From UBA2897 sp036733925 (lineage in GTDB: Bacteria; Bacillota; Negativicutes; Selenomonadales; Selenomonadaceae): DNA of 39,238 bases. Shown here piece by piece: positions 8,291 to 16,783 of this stretch (its first letter is position 1; each line of letters begins with the position of its first letter). Position numbers and translations under genes: made by a program. The DNA is taken from contig DAIMZO010000021.1 of NCBI GenBank assembly GCA_036733925.1, positions 1 through 39,238 of the forward strand. Direction: 5' to 3'. The notes under the pieces were generated by a model. It was not told the origin of the DNA. It did not search any database and worked only from the letters and a program-made list of their open reading frames with translations.

Positions 8291-9700
8291 ATGGCAGAGA
8301 AAAAGAAAACTTATGTGGAGGATATCGAGCGCACGCTCTACGATATCCGGAACGAAGACCACTCCATCTATAAGACGGAGCAGGGCCTCTCGGAGGAGGT
8401 CGTGCTCGATATCTCAAAGCGCAAGCACGATCCGGAATGGATGCGCGATTTCCGCCTGAAGTCGCTCGAGATCTACAACAAGCTCCCGATGCCGACCTGG
8501 GGCCCGGATCTCTCGGACCTGCACATGGACGAGATTACGGCCTATGTGCAGCCGGACGCGAAGATGACGGGCAACTGGAAGGATGTGCCGACGGATATCA
8601 AGGACACGTTCGACCGGCTCGGCATCCCGGAGGCTGAGAAGAAGTCCCTCGCGGGTGTCGGCGCGCAGTACGACTCCGAAATCGTCTACCATTCGCTGCA
8701 GCAGAATATGGCGGATAAGGGTGTCATCTACACGGATATGGAGACGGCCATCCGCGAGCACGAGGACATTGTCAAGGAGTATTTCATGACGCTCGTGCCG
8801 CCGAAGGATCACAAGTTCGCGGCCCTGCACGGTGCGGTATGGTCGGGCGGCTCGTTCGTCTACGTGCCGGAGGGCGTGCATGTCGATATCCCGTTGCAGT
8901 CCTATTTCCGCCTGAACGCGGCTGGCGCCGGCCAGTTCGAGCATACGCTGATCATCGTCGAGCCGGGCGCGAGCCTGCATTTCATCGAGGGCTGCTCGGC
9001 GCCAAAATACAACGTCACGAACTTGCACGCGGGCTGCGTCGAGCTTTTCGTCAAGGAAGGCGCGCGCCTGCGCTACAGCACGATTGAGAACTGGTCGCGC
9101 AATATGATGAACCTGAACACGAAGCGCGCGCTTGTCGAGAAGAATGGCATCATGGAATGGGTGTCCGGCTCGTTTGGCTCGCATGTCTCGTGTCTCTATC
9201 CGTGCACGATCCTGCACGGCGAGGGATCGCGTTGCGAATTCACGGGCGTGACGTTCGCTTCGTCCGGTCAGGATCTCGACACGGGTGCGAGCGTCATCCA
9301 CGCGGCGCCGCATACGTCCGCGAACATCAACACGCGCACAATCTCGAAGGCCGGCGGCAAGGCGACCTACCGCTCCGCGGTCAAGGTCGCGAAGAACGCG
9401 CCGTACGCGAAATGCTCGGTCAACTGCGAATCCCTGATGCTCGATAACGAGTCGCGCAGCGATACGCTGCCGACCATGGATATCGAGGGCGATGAGGCGG
9501 ATATCGGGCATGAGGCAAAGATTGGCCGTATCAGCGATGAGGCAATCTACTACCTGACGAGCCGCGGCATCGAGGAGAACGAGGCGCGCGCGATGATCGT
9601 GCGCGGCTTCGTCGAGCCGATTGCGAAGGAACTGCCGCTCGAGTACGCGGTTGAGATGAACAACCTCGTCAATATCGAGCTCGAAGGCACGATGGGCTGA
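8291..9700 (+). CDS. sufB: SUF Fe-S scaffold protein SufB
   Basis: A 469-residue scaffold subunit of the SufBCD complex, on which nascent Fe-S clusters form. The family's central beta-helix is recognisable through conserved segments such as YVPEGVHVDIPLQSYFR, FIEGCSAPKY (with a conserved Cys) and the C-terminal SDEAIYYLTSRGI and ARAMIVRGF stretches. Length is typical (about 465-480). It starts 10 nt after sufC with GAGGCG as the likely ribosome site. Co-transcription with sufC and sufD is implied by spacing. Confidence 0.97.
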   Translation: MAEKKKTYVEDIERTLYDIRNEDHSIYKTEQGLSEEVVLDISKRKHDPEWMRDFRLKSLEIYNKLPMPTWGPDLSDLHMDEITAYVQPDAKMTGNWKDVPTDIKDTFDRLGIPEAEKKSLAGVGAQYDSEIVYHSLQQNMADKGVIYTDMETAIREHEDIVKEYFMTLVPPKDHKFAALHGAVWSGGSFVYVPEGVHVDIPLQSYFRLNAAGAGQFEHTLIIVEPGASLHFIEGCSAPKYNVTNLHAGCVELFVKEGARLRYSTIENWSRNMMNLNTKRALVEKNGIMEWVSGSFGSHVSCLYPCTILHGEGSRCEFTGVTFASSGQDLDTGASVIHAAPHTSANINTRTISKAGGKATYRSAVKVAKNAPYAKCSVNCESLMLDNESRSDTLPTMDIEGDEADIGHEAKIGRISDEAIYYLTSRGIEENEARAMIVRGFVEPIAKELPLEYAVEMNNLVNIELEGTMG

Positions 9701-9719
9701 GGGGATAGGAGGAAGAACT

Positions 9720-10565
9720 ATGGCAAAACCAGCTGTTGATGAAGAAATTTTCTCCGCCATCCCGATGCGCACGTGGCGCTGGCTCGGTGTCAACGAGGTG
9801 CGGGTACCGGAACAGGTCGGCGCGGAGCTGCAGCATACGGAGCTTTTCGTCGCGGAGAATCAGGAAGATACGGTCGTCTATGTGAACCGGAAGGGCGGTG
9901 CGCAGGAGGTCACGGTCGACGTGGCGGCCGGCGCGAAGATGCACCTCGTAAATATCCAGCTCGTGCCGGTGGATGAGGCCTATACGAGCCGCGTCACGGC
10001 GAATGTCGGCAAGGGCGGCGATTTCTCCTACACGGTCGTCGAGGCGGGCGCCTCGCATACGGCGTCGGAGCTCACGGTGAACCTTGACGGTGATGAGAGC
10101 ACGGCGGATGTCTGGGGGCTCTACTTCGGCGACGGCTCGCGGAAAATCGACCTGAACTACATCATCCGCCAGCGCGGAAAACGGACCGATGCGAACATGC
10201 AGATTCGCGGCGCATTGCTCGGGACGTCCGAGAAGATTTTCCGCGGGACGCTCGATTTCCTCGAGGGAACGAGCGGCTCGGTCGGGCGCGAGAACGAAGA
10301 AGTCATGATGCTTTCGGACGGCGCGCGCAACCGTTCTGTGCCAATCATGCTCTCGCATGAGGATGATGTTGACGGACATCACGCCGTTTCGGTTGGCCGC
10401 ATGGATGAGAACAAGCTGTTCTACCTGATGAACCGTGGCCTTGACCTCGCGGAGGCGCAGCGCCTCGTCGTCAAGGCGTCGTTCAACCCGGTGCTCGACC
10501 GCATCCCCGATGATGCGCTCAAAGATGAGATTCAGGCGTTCTTGAAAGGGAGGCTGAAGGACTGA
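9720..10565 (+). CDS. sufD: SUF complex subunit SufD (short form)
   Basis: A 281-residue SufB/SufD-family protein. It lacks the extended N-terminal helical region of long SufD proteins (usually 400 or more residues) but keeps the beta-helix core and the C-terminal segment with SVGRMDENKLFYLMNRGL and AEAQRLVVKASFNPVLDRI, the counterpart of the SufB C-terminus. Its role is the partner of SufB in the SufBCD complex, helping iron entry. The start has the strong site ATAGGAGGAAG. Its stop overlaps the sufS start (TGATG), suggesting translational coupling. Short SufD forms are common in Firmicutes, so truncation by mutation is unlikely. Confidence 0.93.
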   Translation: MAKPAVDEEIFSAIPMRTWRWLGVNEVRVPEQVGAELQHTELFVAENQEDTVVYVNRKGGAQEVTVDVAAGAKMHLVNIQLVPVDEAYTSRVTANVGKGGDFSYTVVEAGASHTASELTVNLDGDESTADVWGLYFGDGSRKIDLNYIIRQRGKRTDANMQIRGALLGTSEKIFRGTLDFLEGTSGSVGRENEEVMMLSDGARNRSVPIMLSHEDDVDGHHAVSVGRMDENKLFYLMNRGLDLAEAQRLVVKASFNPVLDRIPDDALKDEIQAFLKGRLKD

Positions 10566-11800
10566 TGGCAGATGGAAAAGATTACTTGAAAGATTTCCCC
10601 GTCCTGCAGGAGCAGGCGGCGGGGCACCGCGTAGCCTACCTTGACAGCGGGGCGACCACGCAGAAGCCGGTGCAGGTGCTCGAGGCGGTCGACGAATACT
10701 ATCGAAAGTACAATGCGAACCCGCATCGCGGGGCCTACCAGCTTTCCGTCGAGGCGACGGAGATTTACGAGAAGACGCGCGCAAAGGTCGCGAAGTTCAT
10801 CCATGCGAAGCGCCCGGAGGAGATCATCTTCACGCGTAACGCGACGGAGTCGCTGAACCTGCTCGCGTACAGCTACGGCCTGAAGAAGGTGCAGCCCGGT
10901 GACGAGATCGTCATCACAATCGCGGAGCATCACAGCAACCTTGTGCCGTGGCAGTTCGTCGCGCAGACGAAGGGCGCGACGCTCAAATATATCTACCTGG
11001 CGGATGATGGCAACCTGTCGGACGACGACATCGAAAGCAAGATTACGGACAAGACGAAGATTGTCGCCGTGACACAGGTCTCGAATGTGCTTGGCCTCAA
11101 GAACGACGTGAAGAAGGTCGTGGACAAGGCGCACAGCGTTGGCGCCGTCGCCATTGTCGACGGTTCGCAGTCTGTGCCGCACATGGCGGTCGACGTGCAG
11201 GCGCTCGACGCGGATTTCTTCGCGTTCTCGGGGCATAAGATGCTCTCGCCGATGGGCATCGGCGTGCTCTATGGCAAGTACGATCTGCTCGACGCGATGC
11301 CGCCATTCCTGCGCGGCGGCGATATGATTGAATACGTGCAGGAACAGGAAACGACGTACGCGCAGCTCCCGGCGAAGTTCGAGGCCGGCACGCAGAACGT
11401 CGGCGGCGCGATGGGCCTTTCTGCGGCCATCGACTACATGAACCAGATTGGCTATGACACAATCGAGGCCATCGAGAAAGACCTCGTCGAATACGCCCTG
11501 CCGCAGCTCCGTGAGCTCCCGTATATCGATCTCTACGGCTGCGATTCGCAGCGGGATAACAAGACGGGCATCATCACGTTCAACGTCAAGGATGTGCACC
11601 CGCACGATGTTGCGACGATCCTCGACAGCTTCGGCGTCGATGTGCGCGCCGGACATCATTGCGCGCAGCCCCTCATGGCCTACCTCGGCCAGAACGCGAC
11701 CTGCCGCGCGAGCTTCTATTTCTACAATACGCGCGAGGACGTCGACCATTTCGTCGAGGCGCTCAAGAAAGTAAGAGGGGTACTTGGCTATGGGGATTGA
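10565..11800 (+). CDS. sufS: Group II cysteine desulfurase SufS
   Basis: A 411-residue PLP enzyme that removes sulfur from cysteine for Fe-S assembly. The PLP lysine lies in FSGHKMLSPMGIGVLYG (about residues 220-236), preceded by the VDGSQSVPHM segment (about 198-207) with the cofactor-binding Asp and His. The catalytic Cys is in the short, ordered RAGHHCAQP motif typical of SufS rather than IscS (about residues 360-368). Its start codon overlaps the sufD stop, and sufU begins inside its last codons; SufS usually transfers sulfur to SufU in such organisms. Confidence 0.97.
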   Translation: MADGKDYLKDFPVLQEQAAGHRVAYLDSGATTQKPVQVLEAVDEYYRKYNANPHRGAYQLSVEATEIYEKTRAKVAKFIHAKRPEEIIFTRNATESLNLLAYSYGLKKVQPGDEIVITIAEHHSNLVPWQFVAQTKGATLKYIYLADDGNLSDDDIESKITDKTKIVAVTQVSNVLGLKNDVKKVVDKAHSVGAVAIVDGSQSVPHMAVDVQALDADFFAFSGHKMLSPMGIGVLYGKYDLLDAMPPFLRGGDMIEYVQEQETTYAQLPAKFEAGTQNVGGAMGLSAAIDYMNQIGYDTIEAIEKDLVEYALPQLRELPYIDLYGCDSQRDNKTGIITFNVKDVHPHDVATILDSFGVDVRAGHHCAQPLMAYLGQNATCRASFYFYNTREDVDHFVEALKKVRGVLGYGD

Positions 11801-12233
11801 AAGCATCTATACGGAACTCGTCAGCGAGCACAGCCGTGATCCGGAGAACAAGCATCCGCTCGAGCATCCGACCTGCTCTGTCGCAGCGCATAACCCGAGC
11901 TGTGGCGACGAGCTCGCCCTGCAGCTCAAGATCAAGGACGGCATCGTCACGGATGCCGCGTTCACGGGCATCGGCTGCGCAATCTCGCAGGCGAGCACGG
12001 ACATCATGATTGACCTGATTAAGGGCAAGTCCGTCGAGAAGGCGCGCGAGCTCGCGCAGAAGTTCATCGCGATGATCAAGGGGGAGATTACGGACGAGAG
12101 CGAACTCGAGGATCTCGACGAGGCGCTCGCCCTGCAGAACGTCAGCCACATGCCGGCACGCGTCAAATGCGCGGTCATGGCCTGGCACACCCTCGATGAT
12201 ATTCTGAAAGAAGAGCAGGAAAAGAAAGCCTGA
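11790..12233 (+). CDS. sufU: SufU sulfur acceptor / Fe-S scaffold-like protein
   Basis: A 147-residue NifU_N-like protein that takes persulfide sulfur from SufS. Three conserved Cys are present: in NPSCGDE (about residue 39), in GIGCAIS (about 64) and in VKCAV (about 126); with the Asp of CGD they form the zinc site of SufU. I chose ATG 11790, which has AAGAGGGG at a good distance, over TTG 11784. It overlaps the sufS end by 11 nt. It is the last suf gene and is followed by two strong hairpins. Confidence 0.94.
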   Translation: MGIESIYTELVSEHSRDPENKHPLEHPTCSVAAHNPSCGDELALQLKIKDGIVTDAAFTGIGCAISQASTDIMIDLIKGKSVEKARELAQKFIAMIKGEITDESELEDLDEALALQNVSHMPARVKCAVMAWHTLDDILKEEQEKKA

Positions 12234-12260
12234 GAGCCTTCCCCACAGGGGAAGGCTCTC
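12232..12260 (+). terminator. Perfect 13-bp hairpin of the AGCCTTCCCC repeat family
   Basis: GAGAGCCTTCCCC (12232-12244) pairs perfectly with 12248-12260 around ACA. It overlaps the sufU stop codon and lacks a T tract. The same core recurs elsewhere in the window. Confidence 0.7.
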
Positions 12261-12267
12261 CTCGTAG

Positions 12268-12303
12268 AAAAAAAGAGGCTGCCGTATGGCAGCCTCTTTT
12301 TTT
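12268..12303. terminator. Bidirectional terminator between suf and the minus-strand pair
   Basis: A 16-bp stem (12268-12283 with 12288-12303) has an A7 run on its left arm and a T run on its right arm, with loop GTAT. It can end transcription from both sides of this convergent junction. Confidence 0.93.
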
Positions 12304-12316
12304 GGCATATGCTATT

Positions 12317-13198
12317 TTACTGCACGTTCATGGAGAGCTCGATGAATTTGTTCGCGAGCTTTGCCTTCTGCAGGACTTCCTCCGTGATGTCCGCGCCGGC
12401 CTCGACGATGGTCACGCCGTTATCCGTCTTGATCGTGCGCGCGGCCTTCTTGCCGAGCAGGAAGCGGCGGTGACGCTCCTCCGTCGCCTTATCCGCGGCG
12501 GCCTGCTTCGGATCCTTGGCTGGCTGCGGCGCTGGCTCTGCCTTCGGGGCCTCTTTTTTCGGCCCCGGTTTTATCGGCGCTGGCTCTGCCTTCGGCGGTT
12601 CCGGCTTCACTTCCGGCTCCGCTGGCTTTGCGGCTGGTTTCGGCACAGGTGTTGGAGCCGGGGCCTCTTTCTTCGGCTCTGGCTTTGCGGCCGGTTTCGG
12701 GGCCTCAGCGGCCGGTGCGGTCACCGTTTTTTTTTCGGTGTTCGCGTCGATGACCGTGACCTCTTTACCGAAAATTGAGATCTGGTCGTTCGTGATTTCG
12801 GAGGTCGTGCCGTCTGGAGCCGTGATTTCGCATTTCTCGATCTTGCCATCGTCGCCGATGAAGAGCTCCGTGATCTTGCCCTGGATCGTACCGGTCTTCG
12901 TGATGGCCTTCGTGCCGATGACGCGGATGTTCTCGTCGAGCAGGGTCTCGTAGTCGCCGGCATCCTCGAGCGTCAGGATGTTCTCGCTGTTCGTGATTGT
13001 GACGGCGTCATCACCGATGGCGATGACCGATTCGTACGGGATCAGTTTGACGCCGCGGTACCAGTCCGCGTCCTCAATCGTGATAGCCGCGACCTTGCCT
13101 TCGTGTGCATTGATCAGGAGGGTCTTGCTCATACCGAGCTCACGGCCTTCCGTGATGCTGATGATGGGCAGACCGAGGATTTCTTCACTTTTCTTCAT
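12317..13198 (-). CDS. PRC-barrel domain protein with long Pro/Ala/Lys linker
   Basis: A 293-residue protein of unknown function. The N-terminal half (about residues 1-165) looks like two PRC-barrel modules: LGLPIISITEGRELG... with KVAAITIEDADWY, then IRVIGTKAITKTGTIQGKITE. Next is a low-complexity linker rich in P, A, K and E (about 170-240), then a basic helical segment (HRRFLLGKKAARTI) and a C-terminal domain around VTIVEAGADITEEVL. There is no signal peptide or membrane helix. I chose ATG 13198 (GGGGGAAG ribosome site) over an in-frame ATG further upstream. The start overlaps the end of the upstream minus-strand gene by 14 nt, so the two are coupled. PRC barrels bind RNA or act as protein adaptors in other systems; no specific role can be given. 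Confidence 0.85.
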   Translation of the reverse strand: MKKSEEILGLPIISITEGRELGMSKTLLINAHEGKVAAITIEDADWYRGVKLIPYESVIAIGDDAVTITNSENILTLEDAGDYETLLDENIRVIGTKAITKTGTIQGKITELFIGDDGKIEKCEITAPDGTTSEITNDQISIFGKEVTVIDANTEKKTVTAPAAEAPKPAAKPEPKKEAPAPTPVPKPAAKPAEPEVKPEPPKAEPAPIKPGPKKEAPKAEPAPQPAKDPKQAAADKATEERHRRFLLGKKAARTIKTDNGVTIVEAGADITEEVLQKAKLANKFIELSMNVQ

Positions 13199-14285
13199 GC
13201 TTTTCTTCCCCCAAATCTGGATGATGCTTTTCTGCCTGTTCTGCCTGCTCGTCTGCAGCTTCGATTTCCTGCATCCATGCATCCGGGATATCCGGGAACT
13301 TCATGGCAGTGGCTTGATGCCTTTTTAATATGGACAAAACGGTGCGCAGGTAGAGGAGCGTCTCTTGGAACTTTCCTGCCATGGCAGCGTTGTCTGCAAT
13401 AATTGGATTTTTGAGCGCCTGTTCATAGACCGCAATCGCGCTCTCGTATGCGGCATTGTTCTTGTAGAGGTTCGCGAGCTCGATCATCAGGAAGGGCGCG
13501 TAGGAATCGTCCTCATAGCGGTCGATGGCGAGCTGCGCCGCGTAGACCTTCGACGGCACGTCATCCGATTGCAGGATGTAGTCGAGCAATGCGTCGAGCG
13601 AGTCCATCGCGGAGATGGCCGCTGCAGCTGCAGCGGCGGGCGCCGGGATCGTGACCGGTTGTTGCGGCGCAGGCTTTTCCTCCGGCTGAGGCTTTGCTGC
13701 GGGCGGCTGTGGAAAAACCTGGATATCCTGCGCTGCCGTCTCTGCCGCCGAGCCCTTGGCGCCGACAATCAGCGGCTTGTGGGGCAGGGCGCGTTCTTTT
13801 TCGGGCGCGGGTTTGGGCGCGGGGCTCTTGACCGGTAGCTTTTCCGGAACGGGCTTTTGGGACGGCGTTCCCATGCTTTTTTCCGCTGCCTTTTCCACTG
13901 GCTTTTCTGGCACGTGCGCGGCTTCCTTTTCCGCTGGCACGGATTCTGCCGGGACGGCTTTTTCTTTCTCGGGAAGCGGCGCCTCTGCAGGCTCCGGCTG
14001 TTTTGCCGCGGCCTGCGCCTGCTTTGCCGCATCGTGGCGCAGCAGCCGCTCGTTGAACAGGGTCACGATGCCGGCCGCGAGCACGACGAGCCCGAACAGC
14101 CGCACGTAATGCGCGTGCGTCAGGAACGGCGACAGCGCGATGGCGAGCGCGTTCACGACGAAAGCCATGATGGCGCACAGGATCAGCGAGGACCGTTTGA
14201 GCTCGATGCCCGCGAAATGGCAGAGCTTCTCGATCAGGTAGATGCTCGTGGCCATGATGGTTCCCGTAATCAGCAAGAACGACAT
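13185..14285 (-). CDS. Membrane-anchored TPR-like protein with Pro/Ala/Glu/Lys linker
   Basis: A 366-residue protein I do not recognise as a named family. It has three predicted membrane helices (about residues 2-22, 33-55 and 60-80), a very long low-complexity linker rich in P, A, E and K (about 88-235), and a C-terminal helical domain with TPR-like character (YAPFLMIELANLYKNNAAYESAIAVYEQAL, about residues 268-297). The acidic tail is EQAEKHHPDLGEEKHEEK. The start has the strong site GGAGGGAGG. It is first in a two-gene operon with the PRC-barrel gene, which carries a similar linker. The layout suggests a membrane anchor holding an interaction domain at a distance, perhaps in the envelope; this is inference. 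Confidence 0.8.
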   Translation of the reverse strand: MSFLLITGTIMATSIYLIEKLCHFAGIELKRSSLILCAIMAFVVNALAIALSPFLTHAHYVRLFGLVVLAAGIVTLFNERLLRHDAAKQAQAAAKQPEPAEAPLPEKEKAVPAESVPAEKEAAHVPEKPVEKAAEKSMGTPSQKPVPEKLPVKSPAPKPAPEKERALPHKPLIVGAKGSAAETAAQDIQVFPQPPAAKPQPEEKPAPQQPVTIPAPAAAAAAAISAMDSLDALLDYILQSDDVPSKVYAAQLAIDRYEDDSYAPFLMIELANLYKNNAAYESAIAVYEQALKNPIIADNAAMAGKFQETLLYLRTVLSILKRHQATAMKFPDIPDAWMQEIEAADEQAEQAEKHHPDLGEEKHEEK

Positions 14286-14375
14286 ATGGCCACCTCCCTC
14301 CGGACTCGTCCCATACCCTATACCTTTCGCGATATGGGGGCGGAAATCCTGCCCAATCGCGCTTGTATACTTATA

Positions 14376-14404
14376 TTTATACCATTATTTCCGAAGTTTT
14401 TCAA
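14376..14404 (-). promoter_or_regulatory. Promoter of the minus-strand TPR/PRC-barrel operon
   Basis: Read on the minus strand: -35 TTGAAA (14404-14399), 17-nt spacer and -10 TATAAA (14381-14376), about 90 nt before the start at 14285. Confidence 0.7.
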
Positions 14405-14519
14405 TGAATTGCGGATTTCGCGCGACTTTGATGGAGTTTTATAGTATAATAGGGTAAAATAAAGACGAATCAGCAGGAAATGCCGGAGAAATACGGCACA
14501 GTCATGAAGGAAGACGTCT

Positions 14520-16214
14520 ATGTTATACGAAAGGGAAGCCGTTATCCATAACGAGAGCGGCATCCATGTCCGAGTCGCGGCGATGATCGTGCAGAGGGCA
14601 CAGGAGCTGGGGCAGAAATACGGCTGCCGCCTGTACCTGCGCACGGCGAAGAGCGAGCGGTGCGAGATGCACAGCCTCATGAAGCTCATCGCGCTGAAGG
14701 TGATGGCCGGGGATTCGGTGTTCATCTCCGCGGACGGTGCGGATGAGGAAGCAGCGCGGAATGCGGTAGAGGATATGATTCCGTTTCTCGAAGGGGATTT
14801 CGAGATGCACGACCGCACGGAGGTCCGCGAGGTCGACCGCCTGCTACACGAGAATGCCCTGATGCAGGAGCGGCTCGAGATGATCCTCGAGTCTGTGCAG
14901 GACGGTATCTGCGTCGTCGAGAAATCCGGCGTCATCACTTATGTGAATCCGTCGTATCTGCGCATCGTGCACAAGACCAAGGAAATGGTGCTCGGGCAGA
15001 ACGTCTACGAGTCCGCGCCGGACGGCAACCGCGTCGGCGTGCTGAAATCCGGCATCGCGCGCATCGGCGTGCTGAGCCGCAAGAAGAACGGCACGACGGT
15101 CGTCGCGAATGTCAATCCGATTTTCGTCGATGGGGAGATTACGGGCGCCGTGTCCGTCATCAAGGACATTACGGAGATCCAGAACCTCATGGAGCGCCTT
15201 TCGCAGCTCACGGCGCGCGCGGACTACCTCGAGCAGGAGCTCCTGCGCACGAAGAAGACTGCGGCGGCCTTCTCAAACTACATCGGCAAGAGCGGCAAGG
15301 TCGTCGACGTGCTCGCGCTCGCGACAAAGGCAGCGGAGAGCTCGGCAACCGTGCTGATTCAGGGCGAGAGCGGCACGGGAAAGGAAATGATCGCCGAGGG
15401 CATCCACTACGCGAGCAAGCGGCGGCGCGGCCCGTATATCCGCGTGAACTGCGGTGCAATCCCGGGAACCCTGCTCGAGTCTGAGCTGTTCGGGCATGAG
15501 AAGGGGGCCTTCACCGGTGCCGTGCGACGTAAGCTCGGCAAGTTCGAGCTCGCGAACCACGGCACGATATTCCTCGACGAGATCGGCGAGATGGACAAGA
15601 AGATGCAGGTTCGCCTGCTGCGCGTACTCCAGCAGAAGGAGTTCGACCGCGTGGGCGGCGAGGAGACCATCCACGTCGACGTGCGGATTATCGCGGCGAC
15701 GAACCGCGACCTCGAGCAGATGGTGCGCGATGGCGCGTTCCGCGAGGATCTCTACTACCGGCTGAACGTCATCCCCATCAAATTGCCGCCGCTCCGCGAC
15801 CGCGTCGATGACATCCCGCTGCTCGTCGAGCATTTCATCAAGAAGATCAGCGACGAGGCGCACAAGCCGGTGCAGGGCATCACGCCGGAGGCGATGAACC
15901 TGCTGATGCACTACCGCTGGCCGGGCAACGTCCGCGAGCTTGAGAACGTCATGGAGCGCGTGATCACGCTGATGGACAGCCAGACCATCACGGTAGATGT
16001 GCTGCCGTCCTATATCCGCGGCGAGACCGCGACGCGCGAAATCCGCGCATCGGGCGTTGAGACCACGGATGCCGTGCTGCCTTGGCAGGACTACGAGAAG
16101 CAGATTATCGCGAACGCCCTGAAGCAGTACGGCACGTTCAACGCGGCCGCGAAGCAGCTCGGCATCTCGCATAAGACCGTTGCCGCAAAAGCGCGGAAAT
16201 ACGGGTTGGTATAA
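14520..16214 (+). CDS. Sigma-54-dependent activator with HPr-like, PAS, AAA+ and TyrR-type HTH domains
   Basis: A 564-residue enhancer-binding protein. Residues 1-95 form an HPr-like domain: NESGIHVRVAA keeps the phosphorylatable His (H16; compare GIHARPA in HPr) and HSLMKLIALKV keeps the regulatory Ser (S52, aligned with HPr Ser46). A PAS domain follows (about 115-225), then a short coiled coil. The sigma-54 AAA+ domain (about 255-495) has Walker A GESGTGKE, the GAFTGA loop that contacts sigma-54, and the arginine-finger region. The C-terminus carries a Fis/TyrR-type HTH (NAAAKQLGISHKTVAAKARKYG). It lies just upstream of ptsH, which has a -24/-12 promoter, with palindromic sites between them. 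The likely role is to switch ptsH(I) transcription according to PTS phosphorylation state. Upstream, a -10 TATAAT (14445-14450) lacks a clear -35. Confidence 0.92.
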   Translation: MLYEREAVIHNESGIHVRVAAMIVQRAQELGQKYGCRLYLRTAKSERCEMHSLMKLIALKVMAGDSVFISADGADEEAARNAVEDMIPFLEGDFEMHDRTEVREVDRLLHENALMQERLEMILESVQDGICVVEKSGVITYVNPSYLRIVHKTKEMVLGQNVYESAPDGNRVGVLKSGIARIGVLSRKKNGTTVVANVNPIFVDGEITGAVSVIKDITEIQNLMERLSQLTARADYLEQELLRTKKTAAAFSNYIGKSGKVVDVLALATKAAESSATVLIQGESGTGKEMIAEGIHYASKRRRGPYIRVNCGAIPGTLLESELFGHEKGAFTGAVRRKLGKFELANHGTIFLDEIGEMDKKMQVRLLRVLQQKEFDRVGGEETIHVDVRIIAATNRDLEQMVRDGAFREDLYYRLNVIPIKLPPLRDRVDDIPLLVEHFIKKISDEAHKPVQGITPEAMNLLMHYRWPGNVRELENVMERVITLMDSQTITVDVLPSYIRGETATREIRASGVETTDAVLPWQDYEKQIIANALKQYGTFNAAAKQLGISHKTVAAKARKYGLV

Positions 16215-16223
16215 TTTACCAAC
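16205..16223. promoter_or_regulatory. Candidate enhancer site 1 for the sigma-54 activator
   Basis: Perfect inverted repeat GTTGGTA-N5-TACCAAC straddling the activator gene's stop codon. A further half site, TACCAAC, lies at 16237-16243, 20 nt downstream. Confidence 0.7.
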
Positions 16224-16257
16224 ATATAGAAGAAATTACCAACACTATCCGACTTTA

Positions 16258-16272
16258 TGGTAAAATCTACCA
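16258..16272. promoter_or_regulatory. Candidate enhancer site 2 for the sigma-54 activator
   Basis: Inverted repeat TGGTA-N5-TACCA with the same geometry as site 1. The two centres are 51 nt apart (about five helical turns), and this one is about 150 nt upstream of the -24/-12 promoter, a usual distance for enhancer-binding proteins. Confidence 0.68.
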
Positions 16273-16413
16273 AAAGCCGAAAGAAGGAAAAGGAATCCGC
16301 CATGGATAAAGGATGAATTCAGAGGCGGCTAAAAAAGATTTTTATCGAAGAATACCGTATACATACGGGCTTTTTCGAAAAAATAAGAAGTCGATTCTGC
16401 CAGGGAATAAAAG

Positions 16414-16431
16414 TTGGCACGCGAAATGCAT
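16414..16431 (+). promoter_or_regulatory. Sigma-54 (-24/-12) promoter of ptsH
   Basis: TTGGCACGCGAAATGCAT matches the sigma-54 consensus: GG at 16416-16417 and GC at 16428-16429 with the obligatory 10 nt between them. The start site would be near 16441, giving a leader of about 59 nt that contains a 7-bp hairpin (16457-16463 with 16469-16475). Confidence 0.88.
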
Positions 16432-16499
16432 GTTATACTTATGGCAGAAAAGGTACGTGGGAGCAGGACTCCCACAGAAGAAGATAGGAGAGATTCATT

Positions 16500-16766
16500 A
16501 TGACGCAGCAGACGGTTACGATTGAGAACAAGACGGGAATCCATGCACGTCCGGCATCGATTTTCGTACAGACGGCAACGAAGTTCAAGTCCAAGGTCCA
16601 AATTCAGGCAAAGGGCAAGACGGTTGACGCGAAGAGCATCCTCATGATCATGAGCATGGGCCTTGTGAAGGGCACGGAGATGACGATTGTCGCAGACGGC
16701 CCGGATGAGGCTGAGGCAGTCAAGGCGCTCGTAGACCTCGTCAACTCGAAGTTCGGCGAAGACTGA
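16500..16766 (+). CDS. ptsH: Phosphocarrier protein HPr
   Basis: An 88-residue cytosolic phosphocarrier of the sugar phosphotransferase system. It passes phosphate from enzyme I to EIIA proteins through His15 in TGIHARPAS. Ser46 in DAKSILMIMSMG is the site used by HPr kinase in Firmicutes, so regulatory phosphorylation is likely. Length is standard. Ribosome site AGGAG precedes the ATG. The gene is driven by the -24/-12 promoter and separated from ptsI by a hairpin with a T tract, which would allow more HPr than enzyme I. Confidence 0.98.
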   Translation: MTQQTVTIENKTGIHARPASIFVQTATKFKSKVQIQAKGKTVDAKSILMIMSMGLVKGTEMTIVADGPDEAEAVKALVDLVNSKFGED

Positions 16767-16783
16767 GCGGGATATTCCCACTG

